DNA of 64,000 bases from positions 558,001 through 622,000 of the forward strand of contig DASUNM010000021.1 in NCBI GenBank assembly GCA_036277115.1, in the 5' to 3' direction. Made by a program: the position numbers and the translations under genes. Under the pieces are notes generated by a model that was not told where the DNA came from, ran no database searches, and saw only the letters and a program-made list of their open reading frames with translations. Shown here in pieces: positions 43,048-52,745 of this stretch. How positions within the stretch are numbered: position 1 is the stretch's first letter; each line of letters opens with the position of its first letter. The stretch is from Pyrinomonadaceae bacterium (lineage in GTDB: Bacteria > Acidobacteriota > Blastocatellia > Pyrinomonadales > Pyrinomonadaceae).

Positions 43048-44151
43048 TTAGCGGCTTGGTGAGAAAGCCATCAGGCCTTTAGCCGTCGTCAGGAAAACCA
43101 TTTCCTGGACCACCACTGGCGCCGCGCCGCTGCTGTTCTCCTGGCCAATCTGCAACCGATTTACCGGCTTTCCGTCTTTCAAACTAAGAACGATCGCGCT
43201 GTCGGTGGACAGGGGCGTGAAAAGGGCGCCATCCGCAGCGGTGATGGGCCGTGCCGGTACTCGCCCCGGCAATAACTGTCGCCAACGGACTGAGCCGCCG
43301 CTGAGCGAAAGCAGGTAGGCGAAATTATCGAACGAGGATGCCAGCACGCCGTCTTCCACCACGGCTACCGCCTGGACTGAAGCGCCGGTGCGCCGCTTCC
43401 AGACCATTTTGCCGCTGTCGTCGCGCACTGCGTATACATGACCGTCATCGGATCCAAAGAAGATTACGCCGTCACGGATCGCGATTGGACCGCGAATCGC
43501 GCCGCGCGTTCGCACCACCCAGAGAGCCTCGCCGTTTGATTGATTCAGCGCGCGCAGCCAGCCACCAACGCTGCCGATATACAGCCGTTCGCCCACGAGG
43601 GTTGGCTGCGAGTCGAATCCGTCGCCGTAACTATTGGCCCAAATGGTCGCACCCGTACGCTTGTCGAATGCGTTCACCACGCCATTCGCCGCGCCTGCGA
43701 ACACCGCGCTCGGTCCCGCCGCCAGCCGGCCACGCAGCGGCGCCTGCAGGGTGCGCATCCACAAAGTGATACCCGTATCTTTGCTGAGCGCGCGCAAGGT
43801 GCCGCGCGCAGCGCTAGTATCACCGGTCGGGTACTCGGTGGCGACGTAAAGCGTGGTTTCGTCGGCGACCGGAGCGGCAGAGAAGTGGCCGCCGGCTTCA
43901 GTTTTCCACAGCAGTTTTCCGTCCGACGCGTTTAGGGCCACTAACGTGCCGTCGACCAGCGGCAGGTAAATGCTTTTGGCGTCAGTCGCGGGCGTGAAAT
44001 TGGTGGTTCGATCCGAACCGTACACCCAACGCAAAGTGAGTGGCTGCGCTAAGACCAGTTCCGGCGTCGCCGGTAAAGCCGGCACGGCCAACGATAGAAG
44101 CAACAGCAAGCAGGCAATTGCGGATTTAAGCTGAGGAAGTTTGGGCTGCAT
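43048..44151 (-). CDS. Exported PQQ-like beta-propeller repeat protein
   Basis: A 367-aa protein with a signal sequence (SAIACLLLLLSLAVPALP) and six or seven PQQ-type blades. Repeats have the pattern G-x-L-x-A-L-x-x-x-G-x-x-x-W, e.g. VDGTLVALNASDGKLLWKT, VNAFDKRTGATIW and VYAVRDDSGKMVWKR. The fold resembles BamB, the outer-membrane assembly lipoprotein, but no lipobox cysteine is seen and the partner is unknown. The start at 44151 was chosen because the upstream codons give an unlikely basic extension. It stands alone in a minus-strand position between psd-pssA and guaA. Confidence 0.85.
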   Translation of the reverse strand: MQPKLPQLKSAIACLLLLLSLAVPALPATPELVLAQPLTLRWVYGSDRTTNFTPATDAKSIYLPLVDGTLVALNASDGKLLWKTEAGGHFSAAPVADETTLYVATEYPTGDTSAARGTLRALSKDTGITLWMRTLQAPLRGRLAAGPSAVFAGAANGVVNAFDKRTGATIWANSYGDGFDSQPTLVGERLYIGSVGGWLRALNQSNGEALWVVRTRGAIRGPIAIRDGVIFFGSDDGHVYAVRDDSGKMVWKRRTGASVQAVAVVEDGVLASSFDNFAYLLSLSGGSVRWRQLLPGRVPARPITAADGALFTPLSTDSAIVLSLKDGKPVNRLQIGQENSSGAAPVVVQEMVFLTTAKGLMAFSPSR

Positions 44152-44249
44152 TGTTATGGGGAGATTGTTCTTTGCGTTCCTATAAGACTGTGCGTGTTTG
44201 CGTTTTTGCTTTAGTCGCCTTTTCCGCACTGTTCGCTCACGTCAGAGCT

Positions 44250-44350
44250 CGTCTCTCTGTGTCTCGGTGAAATTCTCTGTGTCTCTGTGGTGATCTGTCG
44301 TCGAAATAAATTCACCACAGAGGCACCGAGGATCCACGGAGACACAGAGA
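44250..44350. repeat. CTCTGTG-type inverted repeat, copy 4
   Basis: Left arm CTCTCTGTGTCTCGGTG and CTCTGTGTCTCTGTGGTG; right arm CACCACAGAGGCACCGAGG and GGAGACACAGAGAG. It lies just upstream of guaA. Confidence 0.85.
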
Positions 44351-44443
44351 GCGTTGTCGAATGCCAGGCTGCACACTATAATTCGCGTTTCGTATAACTT
44401 CGGCTACATTGGACGTGCAAGTCATCGCGGGGGTTTTCTTTTT

Positions 44444-45997
44444 TTGCGGACGTCTACTCACGAAACCGTAATCATACTTGACTTCGGCGCTCAGTACACT
44501 CAGTTGATTGCGCGGCGTGTGCGTGAAGCCGGGGTTTACTGCGAGATCCTTCCCTTCAACGCGCCCCCCGAAGAGATTCACGAGCGCCATCCGAAAGGGC
44601 TTATTTTTTCCGGCGGCCCGTCGTCGGTTTACGACGAAACGGCGCCCCGGCTCAACCACGACCTGCTGAACAACGGTCACGCGCCCATCCTGGGAATCTG
44701 TTACGGCCTGCAGTTGATCGCGCACAAACTGGGAGGCTCGGTACAGCCTTCGAGCAACCGCGAGTATGGCTACGCCCGTCTGCAGGTAGTCGATCCTTCC
44801 AGCCGTCTGTTCACCGGTTTGCCGCGCGAAATGGACGTCTGGATGAGTCACGGCGATCACGTGACGGCGGTGCCCGAAGGTTTTGCCGTCACCGCCACCA
44901 CGGAAGACGCGATCAACGCTTTCGAGAATCCGGCGATCGGTGTTTACGGGGTCCAGTTTCACCCGGAAGTCGCGCATACGCCCCTCGGCGCGCAAATTCT
45001 TCGGAATTTTCTGTTTGAGATTTGTGGGTGCAAAGGTGACTGGACGCCCGCCGCCGCGATCGAAGAGCAGATTGAGCGCATTCGCGAAACCTTGGGCGAA
45101 GACGGCCGCGCAATTTGCGGTTTGTCGGGAGGAGTGGATTCTTCGGTCGCCGCTGCCCTCGTGCATCGCGCCGTGGGTGACCGGCAAACCTGCTTCTTCA
45201 TCGACAACGGTTTGCTGCGAGAAGGCGAGTTCGAGACCACGCTCGCTCTCCTGCGCCAGGAAACAAAATTGAATATTGTCGGCGTCGATGCCAGCCGCCA
45301 GTTCCTTTCGGCGCTCGCCGGCGTTACGGATCCTGAGACGAAACGAAAGCGCATTGGAGCGGCTTTCATCGAAGTGTTCGAACGCGAAGCGACGAAACTT
45401 GGCGGCGTAGGCTTTCTGGTGCAGGGAACTCTCTACCCGGACGTGATCGAATCGGTCTCCGTCCGCGGCCCTTCAGCCACTATTAAAAGTCACCACAACG
45501 TCGGCGGCCTGCCGGAGAAAATGAATCTGAAACTCATTGAGCCGCTGCGCGAGCTCTTCAAAGACGAGGTTCGATTGATCGGAGCTCAACTCGGCGTTCC
45601 CGCGGCGCTGCTGCAACGGCATCCTTTTCCCGGCCCCGGTTTAGCGGTGAGAATCCTTGGCGAAATCACCGAAGATCGTCTGCGGCTGGTGCGCGCCGCC
45701 GATCGAATCTTCATTGAAGAGCTGCGCCGCGGCGAAATGTACGCCGCCGTCTGGCAGGCGTTCGCAGTTTTGCTCCCCGTCTCGAGCGTCGGCGTGATGG
45801 GCGACGAACGAACCTATGAACAAGTGATCGCCATCCGCGCCGTGACCAGCGTCGATGGCATGACCGCCGACTGGGCCCGCCTGCCTCACGACCTCCTGGC
45901 ACGCGTCTCCGCCCGCATTGTTTCAGAGGTGAAGGGCGTCAACCGCGTCGTCTACGATATCAGCTCAAAGCCACCGAGTACGATTGAGTGGGAATAG
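44444..45997 (+). CDS. guaA: GMP synthase (glutamine-hydrolysing)
   Basis: Converts XMP to GMP. The N-terminal class I glutamine amidotransferase domain has the nucleophile loop GICYGLQL (about C85), with [13 protein letters not shown] upstream and the catalytic His in [11 protein letters not shown]. The ATP-pyrophosphatase domain has [10 protein letters not shown] (about 228). The C-terminus ends TIEWE, as in the family. A TTG at 44444 ([20 protein letters not shown]) gives 517 aa, close to the family norm. A further TTG at 44354 would add 30 residues that border a repeat element. No ATG fits, so the start is the uncertain part. Confidence 0.95.
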   Translation: MRTSTHETVIILDFGAQYTQLIARRVREAGVYCEILPFNAPPEEIHERHPKGLIFSGGPSSVYDETAPRLNHDLLNNGHAPILGICYGLQLIAHKLGGSVQPSSNREYGYARLQVVDPSSRLFTGLPREMDVWMSHGDHVTAVPEGFAVTATTEDAINAFENPAIGVYGVQFHPEVAHTPLGAQILRNFLFEICGCKGDWTPAAAIEEQIERIRETLGEDGRAICGLSGGVDSSVAAALVHRAVGDRQTCFFIDNGLLREGEFETTLALLRQETKLNIVGVDASRQFLSALAGVTDPETKRKRIGAAFIEVFEREATKLGGVGFLVQGTLYPDVIESVSVRGPSATIKSHHNVGGLPEKMNLKLIEPLRELFKDEVRLIGAQLGVPAALLQRHPFPGPGLAVRILGEITEDRLRLVRAADRIFIEELRRGEMYAAVWQAFAVLLPVSSVGVMGDERTYEQVIAIRAVTSVDGMTADWARLPHDLLARVSARIVSEVKGVNRVVYDISSKPPSTIEWE

Positions 45998-46045
45998 TTA
46001 CTCAGCTTTTCATGCCCCGGGGTGTCTAACTTGCCGAGCCGCCAC

Positions 46046-46091
46046 CAACTGTATGAAACAGTTGACTGTAAGTATGGCACTCGCATATGCT
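46046..46091 (+). promoter_or_regulatory. Candidate promoter with overlapping operator-like palindrome
   Basis: An inverted repeat CAACTGT ATGAA ACAGTTG (46046-46064) overlaps a -35-like TTGACT (46062-46067). TATGCT follows at 46086-46091 with an 18-base spacer. The next gene starts at 46185, so the leader would be about 87 bases. A repressor bound to the palindrome would block the promoter. Confidence 0.45.
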
Positions 46092-46184
46092 TCGCCCGCT
46101 TTTACAATGCTGCTCTCGATGTGAATGTTGACTTTCTACTCCGAGACGCATTTTTAACCTCTTCGCAAAAGATTTCGCGCCCAC

Positions 46185-47864
46185 ATGCGATTTCGCAAGT
46201 TCACAATACAAAACTATAGGGCCATTACAGGTCCTTTAGTTATCGACCTTCACAAACAGTCACTCACGCCGATAATCGGCGTGAACGAGTGCGGCAAAAC
46301 TACAATCCTCCATGCGATTTTTGCGTTCGATTTTTTCAACGATTCGCTCAATGATAACGGTCGTCACTTAAAAGATACGACCAATCTATACAGAACATCG
46401 TCTCCACCTCCGAGAATAACTGCAGAAATAGAGCTTTCCGAAGAAGAGTTTGTTGAGAGGTTGGATGATATTAAAGAACCCCCTGAAAATGTTAGGAAAG
46501 CACGTCTTTATAAGCGCAGACGGCGTCAACTCCCAAATCCACTTAGAATTACCCGCAATTTAAGAACGAAAAAATACAGCATTGAAAGTGCGGTATTTAC
46601 TGATATTGAATTCAATGATTTGGCAGCGCAACAGATCCTAAGAGGACTGCCTTGGATTCTATACTTTGATGACTTCCGTGATTCGATTGATGAACGAATA
46701 AAGATTGTAAAGCAAGCGGATGGTTCGACCGCCGGGTGGCTTTCTATTCTGGAACAGTTGTTCAAACAAACGGACCCGGCTTTTTCAGTTTTTTCCTTGA
46801 AAGGTATGGAGGAACGTCGAAGGAAGAGTGTCTTAGCCAAAGTTAATCGTAAGCTTAACGAGACGTTAACGCGGGAGTGGCAGAACTTCCGACTCGACGA
46901 CACAGATGCATTACAAATTTCATTGGAATTTGAAACTGGAGGAGGAGATTTTTTAAAGCTAGATATTGTAGAGAGGGATGTAAACGGCGACGAGCATTAC
47001 TTTTTTGTGCGAGATCGGAGTAAGGGCTTTTTCTGGTTTTTCAATTTTGTTATGAAACTTGAATTTAATCCCAAGGTAGTCGACGAGGGAGACAACACAG
47101 TCTATCTGTTGGATGAGCCGGGCTCGTTCCTCCACGCGTCTGCTCAAAGCAAACTCTGCTCAAAACTGAAGCAACTCTCCAATAGGAACAAGGTTCTTTA
47201 TTGCACGCACTCTCATTATCTGCTCGATCCGGAAGTCATCCCACTAAGCACCATTAAGGTCGCTGACAAAGATGGCAATGGAAATATTCAACTCATTTCC
47301 ATCCACGAACACTCTGGTAATATCCTCGAGCGCAGATCTGCGTTCCAACCCATAATTGACGCTCTACACATCAAACCATTCCTACTTGATTTGACGCAAG
47401 ATCGCGTAATTCTTACGGAGGGTATCTACGACTATTACGCGTTGGAAATGTTGAAGCAAGGTCGCAATGTCAACATTCTTCCCTCCGTTGGCGCGGACTC
47501 GGTAAGGTATTACATCTCATTAATGATCGCTTGGCACGTTAGTTATTGTGTACTTTGGGACAATGATGATAGCGGGCGGAGAAGCAGAGCCAGGGCAGAG
47601 GAAATGTTCGGGGAGGAGATGGCCCGTCGGCATTTCTTTCTGTTACCGTTAGAGAGGAGCAAGAACCGGATACTGCAGAATCTTTTCACAGGTAACGACA
47701 TAAGAATGATCAAGAATGAGTTGGACATACCAAATAACAGTTCCTTCCAAAAAGTGATCGCAACGCTTTTCTACCACGCAAGAAAGGTAGAGATAGTTGG
47801 AAGGCTTTCGAAGGAAACTAAGAAAAACTTTGAAACCGTTTTCGAGGGTCTAAAGCTCTCCTAG
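46185..47864 (+). CDS. OLD-family ATPase with C-terminal TOPRIM nuclease domain
   Basis: A 559-aa protein like overcoming-lysogenization-defect (OLD) nucleases. The N-terminal ABC-type ATPase has Walker A GVNECGKT (32-39), an ABC-signature-like RSKGFFWFF and Walker B VYLLDEPGS (about 306-314). The C-terminal TOPRIM domain has the metal-binding glutamate in ILTEGIYDYYAL (about 412) and the acidic cluster LWDNDDSG (about 457-464). OLD proteins act as nucleases and several serve in phage defence, alone or paired with UvrD-like helicases (Gabija). No helicase gene flanks this one, so it fits the single-gene class. The DNA is much more AT-rich than its neighbours, pointing to transfer. It lies between guaA and dnaE. 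Confidence 0.85.
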   Translation: MRFRKFTIQNYRAITGPLVIDLHKQSLTPIIGVNECGKTTILHAIFAFDFFNDSLNDNGRHLKDTTNLYRTSSPPPRITAEIELSEEEFVERLDDIKEPPENVRKARLYKRRRRQLPNPLRITRNLRTKKYSIESAVFTDIEFNDLAAQQILRGLPWILYFDDFRDSIDERIKIVKQADGSTAGWLSILEQLFKQTDPAFSVFSLKGMEERRRKSVLAKVNRKLNETLTREWQNFRLDDTDALQISLEFETGGGDFLKLDIVERDVNGDEHYFFVRDRSKGFFWFFNFVMKLEFNPKVVDEGDNTVYLLDEPGSFLHASAQSKLCSKLKQLSNRNKVLYCTHSHYLLDPEVIPLSTIKVADKDGNGNIQLISIHEHSGNILERRSAFQPIIDALHIKPFLLDLTQDRVILTEGIYDYYALEMLKQGRNVNILPSVGADSVRYYISLMIAWHVSYCVLWDNDDSGRRSRARAEEMFGEEMARRHFFLLPLERSKNRILQNLFTGNDIRMIKNELDIPNNSSFQKVIATLFYHARKVEIVGRLSKETKKNFETVFEGLKLS

Positions 47865-47902
47865 CAGCCTTCAATAAATCACTCATCCCATATCTAGTTC
47901 AG

Positions 47903-47930
47903 TTGCTTGCCGGACAGCACGTGATATAGT
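47903..47930 (+). promoter_or_regulatory. Candidate promoter for dnaE
   Basis: TTGCTT (47903-47908), 16-base spacer, TATAGT (47925-47930), about 69 bases before the dnaE start. Confidence 0.45.
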
Positions 47931-47998
47931 GTGTCCCGCCAGAGAAGCAGTTCCCGCACTGCCGGCTTTCCAGTACTAATTGAAGGCTTCCAGGACTA

Positions 47999-50900
47999 AT
48001 GATGACGCAGGGAAAACCGTTCGTTCACCTTCATCTTCACACCGACTACAGCCTGCTCGACGGCGCAATCCAAATCAAACCCCTTTCCGAACGCCTGGAA
48101 ACGCTGGGCATGAACGCGTGCGCGATGACCGATCACGGCAACATGTACGGCGCAATCACGTTCTACAACACGATGAAGGCGAAGGGGATTAAGCCGATTA
48201 TCGGATGCGAGACCTATCTCGCCATCGGTAACCGGAAAGATCGAGCGGGTGCCACCGCCGCGGGAGAAAAAAGAAATCATCACTTGATTCTGCTGGCGAA
48301 AGACCTCGAAGGCTACAAAAACCTTTCCCGCCTGACGTCCAAAGCCTTTACCGAAGGCTTCTATTACAAGCCGCGAATCGACAAAGAGCTGCTCGCGAAA
48401 CACAGCAAGGGTTTGATCGCGCTTTCCTCATGCATGTCCGGCGTGCCTTCGGCTCTCTTAGCTCAGGATCGTTTCGAAGATGCTGCGACTCAGGCGCTCG
48501 AGTTTGAGGACATCATGGGGAAAGGGAACTACTTCCTCGAGATTCAGGAGCACGGTCTCGAGGCGCAGGCCCGCATACGAAAGCCTCTGGTCGAACTCTC
48601 AAAGAAAACGGGAATACCTCTGGTCGCGACGAACGATGCGCATTACCTGATGCCGGACGATGCGCGCGCGCATGACCTCTTGCTGTGCATTGGCTCAGGC
48701 AAGACCGTTAACGATGAGAACCGTCTGAAGTACAAGACGCCGAACTTCTATGTTCGCTCGCCTGATGAGATGTGGCAGATCTTCGGAGCCGAGCTTCCCG
48801 AGGTTTTGACTCGCACGGTCGAGATTGCCGACATGTGCGACCTCGAGATGCCCAAGGGCATCAACTACCTGCCGAACTACCCGATACCCGCCAGCGAATC
48901 TGGCCTGTCATCGGACGAGTACTTCGAGAAGGTCGTGCGCGACGGTTATCAGACCCGGAAAGAGCGTGTGTGGGACGGCGAACTCGCGAATGGAACGCTG
49001 ACCTGCCCCATGGAAGATTACGAGAAGCGCTTGTGGCACGAGATGCAGGTCATTAAGCGCATGGGCTATGCGGGTTACTTCCTGATCGTCTGGGACTTTG
49101 TGAAGTACGCGAAGGAGAATGGCATCCCGGTCGGGCCTGGCCGTGGGTCCTCAGCCGGGTCGCTGGTCGCATATTGTCTCGGGATCACTGATGTAGATCC
49201 TTTAAGGTATAACCTCTTCTTCGAGCGATTCCTTAACCCTGAACGCGTGTCGATGCCCGATATTGATATTGATTTTTGCGTGCGCGGGCGTGGAAAAGTC
49301 ATTAATCACGTCGCCGAGCTCTATGGCCGCGACTCCGTCTGTCAGATCGTGACCTTCGGAACGCTGGCCTCGCGCGCTGCTATCAAAGACGTCGGCCGCG
49401 CGCTCGACATGCCTTACGCCGAGGTCGATCGCATCTCCAAAATGATACCGCCGCCCGTGCGCGGCCGGAACGTGAGCATCACCCAAGCCATTGAACAGGT
49501 GCCCGAACTGCGGAAATCGATGGAAACAAATCCGCAGGTGAGTGACCTAATCGACCTGGCGCGCCGGCTTGAAGGCTGCGCCCGGCACGTTTCGGTACAT
49601 GCGGCGGGCGTAGTCATTACTCCTGAGCCACTCGAAGAACTCATTCCCATCGCCGTCTCAGCCAAGGACGAGGTCACCACGCAGTACGAAATGACCGACC
49701 TGGAGAAGGTGGGCGTTCTTAAGATGGACTTCCTCGCGCTTAATACGCTTACCATCATAAGCGACTGCTTAAAGAGCATAAAGCAATCGCTTACAGAGGA
49801 AATCCTTTGGGAAAAGGTTTCGCTTAACGATCCGAAGACTATGCAACTGTTTGGCGAAGGCCGCACGGATGCGATTTTTCAGTTTGAATCCGGTGGGATG
49901 GCCGAGCTTTGCCGGAAGCTTAAGCCCAAGAGCATCGAGGATCTCTCCGCCCTTAACGCGCTCTATCGCCCCGGGCCAATCGACGGCGGCATGGTGGACG
50001 ACTTCATTCAGCGGTATCACGGGAAGAAGAGCGTCCGCTACATCGTGCCTGAGATGAAGGAGATTCTCGAGTCCACGCAGGGCGTAATCATTTATCAGGA
50101 GCAAGCGATGCTCCTGGCCCAGAAGCTGGCCGGGTACACAATGGCTGAGGCCGACAGCCTGCGCAAATCAATGGGAAAGAAGAACCGCGAGGAGATGGCC
50201 GAACAGGAACAGAAATTTGTCCTGGGGGCGGTCGCGCGCGGCATCAAGCAGGACAAGGCGCAGCAGATCTTCTCGCTGATGCGGCAGTTTGCGGACTACG
50301 GATTCGTGAAAGCGCACAGTCTTGCCTATGCGTATCTCGCTTTCCAGACGGCGTATCTTAAGGCCCACTATCCGGAACACTTTTATGCCGCCGTGCTCTC
50401 GAACGAAATTGAAGACACGGCCAAGGTTTTCAAGTACACGAAAGAAATGCGAGGGCAGGGAATTGAGCTGCTCCCGCCGGACGTTAACGAAAGTGACGTC
50501 GGCTTCACACCTCTCAAAGGCGCCATTCGATATGGACTGGCCGCGATTAAGGGAATTGGGTTCGCAAGTGTCAGCGCGATTATCCGGGCGCGCCAGAGCG
50601 GGCCTTTCCAATCGATGACCGATTTCGCCGAACGCCTTGAAGAAGGGGGAATCAACAAGCGCGTGCTGGAAGGATTGGTTTGCAGTGGCGCCTTTGATTC
50701 CGTGAAAGGAGAGACGCCGACAAATCTCTGGCGCGCCGCTTTGTGCGGCCAAATTGACAGCGCGCTCGCCGGCGCCGCGCGGGTGAAGAAAGCGAAAGCG
50801 ATGGGGCAGGACGATCTTTTTGGCGCTGCACCTCCGCCTCCGCCGGCAGCGATGACGGTTCGCGCGGATGTGCAACCGTGGACGCTGGTGGAGATGCTCA

Positions 50901-51550
50901 CGGCAGAAAAGAAGGCCCTGGGCTTTTACATTACGGCGCATCCGCTGGATGATTACAGCGAGACGATTTCGAAGCTCGGCGCCTCGGCTTCAAATGAATT
51001 GGCCGCGAACGAGAGCGGCATGCGGGCGCGCGTCGCGGGACTGATTAAAGACCTGCAGTTGCGCACGACCAAGAAGGGCGATCGATTCGCGCTGTTTCAG
51101 CTGGAAGATCATGCCGGCACGGTAAAATGCGTTGCCTGGCCGGAACCATTCCGCAAGCATGGCAACAAGCTGCGCGCCGAAGCTGTCGTCCTGGTAACGG
51201 GCCGCGTTGAGAACAATGACGACTCAACGACACTAATCCTCGATAAGGTGGATGAACTCGATCAGGCAATTCAGCAGAAGGCGACTGAGGTTATAATTCG
51301 GCTGCCGGTCCAGGACGAACTAGCGAAGATGTGTGAATCGGTGAAAGCAGTTTTAGAGAACGCGCGCGGTGAATGCGATGTTTTTCTCGAAGTGCTATCC
51401 AACGGCTCGCGCGTGCGCATGCGCGCGCATCCATCACTCAGAGTCCAGGGCAGCACACAACTCGAAGATGCCTTGCGCGCGCTTGGGTGCGAAGTACACT
51501 GGGAAGGCCACACTTCGCCGGTGCGCGCCGCAGCGGCCGCATCGAACTAA
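47999..51550 (+). CDS. dnaE: DNA polymerase III subunit alpha
   Basis: The replicative polymerase, 1183 aa, DnaE1 type. An N-terminal PHP domain begins FVHLHLHTDYSLLDGAI and keeps its histidines. The polymerase core includes GPGRGSSAGSLVAYCLGITD (about 379) and PDIDIDF (about 420), with the catalytic aspartates. The C-terminal third contains the helix-hairpin-helix region, and an OB domain begins about residue 1015 (RARVAGLIKDLQLRTTKKG). The start ATGATG leaves a one-residue ambiguity. accA follows three bases after the stop, an arrangement common in other bacteria. Confidence 0.96.
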   Translation: MMTQGKPFVHLHLHTDYSLLDGAIQIKPLSERLETLGMNACAMTDHGNMYGAITFYNTMKAKGIKPIIGCETYLAIGNRKDRAGATAAGEKRNHHLILLAKDLEGYKNLSRLTSKAFTEGFYYKPRIDKELLAKHSKGLIALSSCMSGVPSALLAQDRFEDAATQALEFEDIMGKGNYFLEIQEHGLEAQARIRKPLVELSKKTGIPLVATNDAHYLMPDDARAHDLLLCIGSGKTVNDENRLKYKTPNFYVRSPDEMWQIFGAELPEVLTRTVEIADMCDLEMPKGINYLPNYPIPASESGLSSDEYFEKVVRDGYQTRKERVWDGELANGTLTCPMEDYEKRLWHEMQVIKRMGYAGYFLIVWDFVKYAKENGIPVGPGRGSSAGSLVAYCLGITDVDPLRYNLFFERFLNPERVSMPDIDIDFCVRGRGKVINHVAELYGRDSVCQIVTFGTLASRAAIKDVGRALDMPYAEVDRISKMIPPPVRGRNVSITQAIEQVPELRKSMETNPQVSDLIDLARRLEGCARHVSVHAAGVVITPEPLEELIPIAVSAKDEVTTQYEMTDLEKVGVLKMDFLALNTLTIISDCLKSIKQSLTEEILWEKVSLNDPKTMQLFGEGRTDAIFQFESGGMAELCRKLKPKSIEDLSALNALYRPGPIDGGMVDDFIQRYHGKKSVRYIVPEMKEILESTQGVIIYQEQAMLLAQKLAGYTMAEADSLRKSMGKKNREEMAEQEQKFVLGAVARGIKQDKAQQIFSLMRQFADYGFVKAHSLAYAYLAFQTAYLKAHYPEHFYAAVLSNEIEDTAKVFKYTKEMRGQGIELLPPDVNESDVGFTPLKGAIRYGLAAIKGIGFASVSAIIRARQSGPFQSMTDFAERLEEGGINKRVLEGLVCSGAFDSVKGETPTNLWRAALCGQIDSALAGAARVKKAKAMGQDDLFGAAPPPPPAAMTVRADVQPWTLVEMLTAEKKALGFYITAHPLDDYSETISKLGASASNELAANESGMRARVAGLIKDLQLRTTKKGDRFALFQLEDHAGTVKCVAWPEPFRKHGNKLRAEAVVLVTGRVENNDDSTTLILDKVDELDQAIQQKATEVIIRLPVQDELAKMCESVKAVLENARGECDVFLEVLSNGSRVRMRAHPSLRVQGSTQLEDALRALGCEVHWEGHTSPVRAAAAASN

Positions 51551-51553
51551 ACA

Positions 51554-52393
51554 ATGGCGGACCAGGACACTCAACCGAATCCAGCCACCGCTTTCGAGCG
51601 GGTGCAGCTTGCGCGCCATCCGGATCGGCCTTACACCCTCGATTTCATTGAGCGGCTCTTCGAAGACTTCGTGGAAATCCATGGCGACCGTCGTTACGCA
51701 GACGACCCGGCGATCGTCTGTGGGTTTGCGCGCTTTCACGGAATGCCGATCGCGGCAATCGGGCACCAGAAGGGGCGCGACACCAAGCAGCGGCAAGTGC
51801 GTAATTTCGGGATGCCAAAGCCCGAGGGCTATCGAAAAGCTTTGCGCGCGATGAAGCTCGCGGAAAAATTCGATCGACCAATCTTTTGTTTCATCGACAC
51901 ACCGGGTGCCTACCCCGGCATCGACGCGGAAGAGCGTGGACAGGCTGAGGCGATCGCTTACAACCTTCGCGAGATGGCCAAGATGAACGTGCCGATCATT
52001 GTGACCGTGATCGGTGAAGGCGGATCCGGAGGGGCGCTGGCGATCGGCGTTGGCGATCAAGTGCTGATGCTCGAAAACGCGATCTATTCAGTAATTTCTC
52101 CGGAAGGGTGCGCCGCGATTCTGTGGAAGGATTCATCGCAAGCGGCCAGGGCTGCGGAGGAACTGAAACTGACGGCCCAGGATCTGAAGAAGGCGGGGCT
52201 GGTTGATGAAGTGATTGCCGAACCAAAGGAAGGCGCGCACAAATCTCACGACGAAACGGCGAAGCTACTGGATGCCGTCCTCTGTTCACGACTGGCTGAA
52301 TCCGTAAGCACAAACCCGAAAGACCGGCTAACACGACGTTACGCCAAGCTCAGAGAGTTGGGTAAGTGGGGCATTGCTGAAGTGGCTGGCTAA
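51554..52393 (+). CDS. accA: Acetyl-CoA carboxylase carboxyltransferase alpha subunit
   Basis: Works with AccD to transfer the carboxyl group from biotin to acetyl-CoA, giving malonyl-CoA for fatty-acid synthesis. The 279-aa protein has the family blocks [38 protein letters not shown] and [15 protein letters not shown]. It is shorter than E. coli AccA (about 319 aa), lacking part of the N-terminal helical region. accD is not in the window. The dnaE-accA spacing of three bases suggests co-transcription. Confidence 0.95.
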   Translation: MADQDTQPNPATAFERVQLARHPDRPYTLDFIERLFEDFVEIHGDRRYADDPAIVCGFARFHGMPIAAIGHQKGRDTKQRQVRNFGMPKPEGYRKALRAMKLAEKFDRPIFCFIDTPGAYPGIDAEERGQAEAIAYNLREMAKMNVPIIVTVIGEGGSGGALAIGVGDQVLMLENAIYSVISPEGCAAILWKDSSQAARAAEELKLTAQDLKKAGLVDEVIAEPKEGAHKSHDETAKLLDAVLCSRLAESVSTNPKDRLTRRYAKLRELGKWGIAEVAG

Positions 52394-52486
52394 TTCGCTA
52401 GTGTGTCCTGCTTCGAAATTTAATCTACGGTTGAATCCCACGACTAACTCCATGTCATCCGACTGGTAGCGTCAGGTAACGATTGG

Positions 52487-52633
52487 TCACTTCTTGCGTC
52501 TGTTTATGACGACGTAAACCAGGACGCAAGTCAGGATAATCGCAACTATGATGTAAACCGAGTTCTGTCCTGCTTTGTAGGCGGCACTATCCTTATCTAC
52601 TTGAAGGATTAGCCAAAGAATATGGGCTAGCAC
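52487..52633 (-). CDS. Possible 48-aa membrane protein
   Basis: A GTG-initiated frame encodes a peptide with a central hydrophobic stretch (SVYIIVAIILTCVLVYVVI) and a basic tail (NRRKK), the pattern of a single-span membrane protein. There is no clear ribosome-binding site. A short in-frame peptide ending in TGA lies immediately upstream. I cannot exclude chance or a decayed gene. Confidence 0.3.
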   Translation of the reverse strand: MLAHILWLILQVDKDSAAYKAGQNSVYIIVAIILTCVLVYVVINRRKK

Positions 52634-52700
52634 AGAGGGCTTATATCACCGATAACGGTGGGCAACAATAGTCGCCATCGTGATCGCCTCCACAGGCGGT

Positions 52701-52721
52701 GGCAGTAGCCCGCCTCTAAAC
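52701..52721. repeat. Single arm of the GTTTAGAGGCGGG repeat
   Basis: The 21-base arm at 20596-20616 is found here in inverted orientation without a partner arm. It lies in the accA-ssb spacer. Confidence 0.7.
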
Positions 52722-52745
52722 TTTCAAAAAAAAATTCAAATAAAG

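Larger units (their letters stand above)
52394..52745. other. Spacer between accA and ssb
   Basis: Apart from the small minus-strand candidate at 52487-52633 and the repeat arm at 52701-52721, I see no gene here. Confidence 0.5.

Noticed and set aside
46022..46219. Short plus-strand frame upstream of the OLD-family gene
   Set aside because: It overlaps the promoter-like region and the first codons of the OLD-family gene, and its peptide has no recognisable feature.
52400..52480. Possible tRNA (CGGTTGAATCCC resembles a T-arm)
   Set aside because: No acceptor stem, D-arm or anticodon arm can be formed around it.
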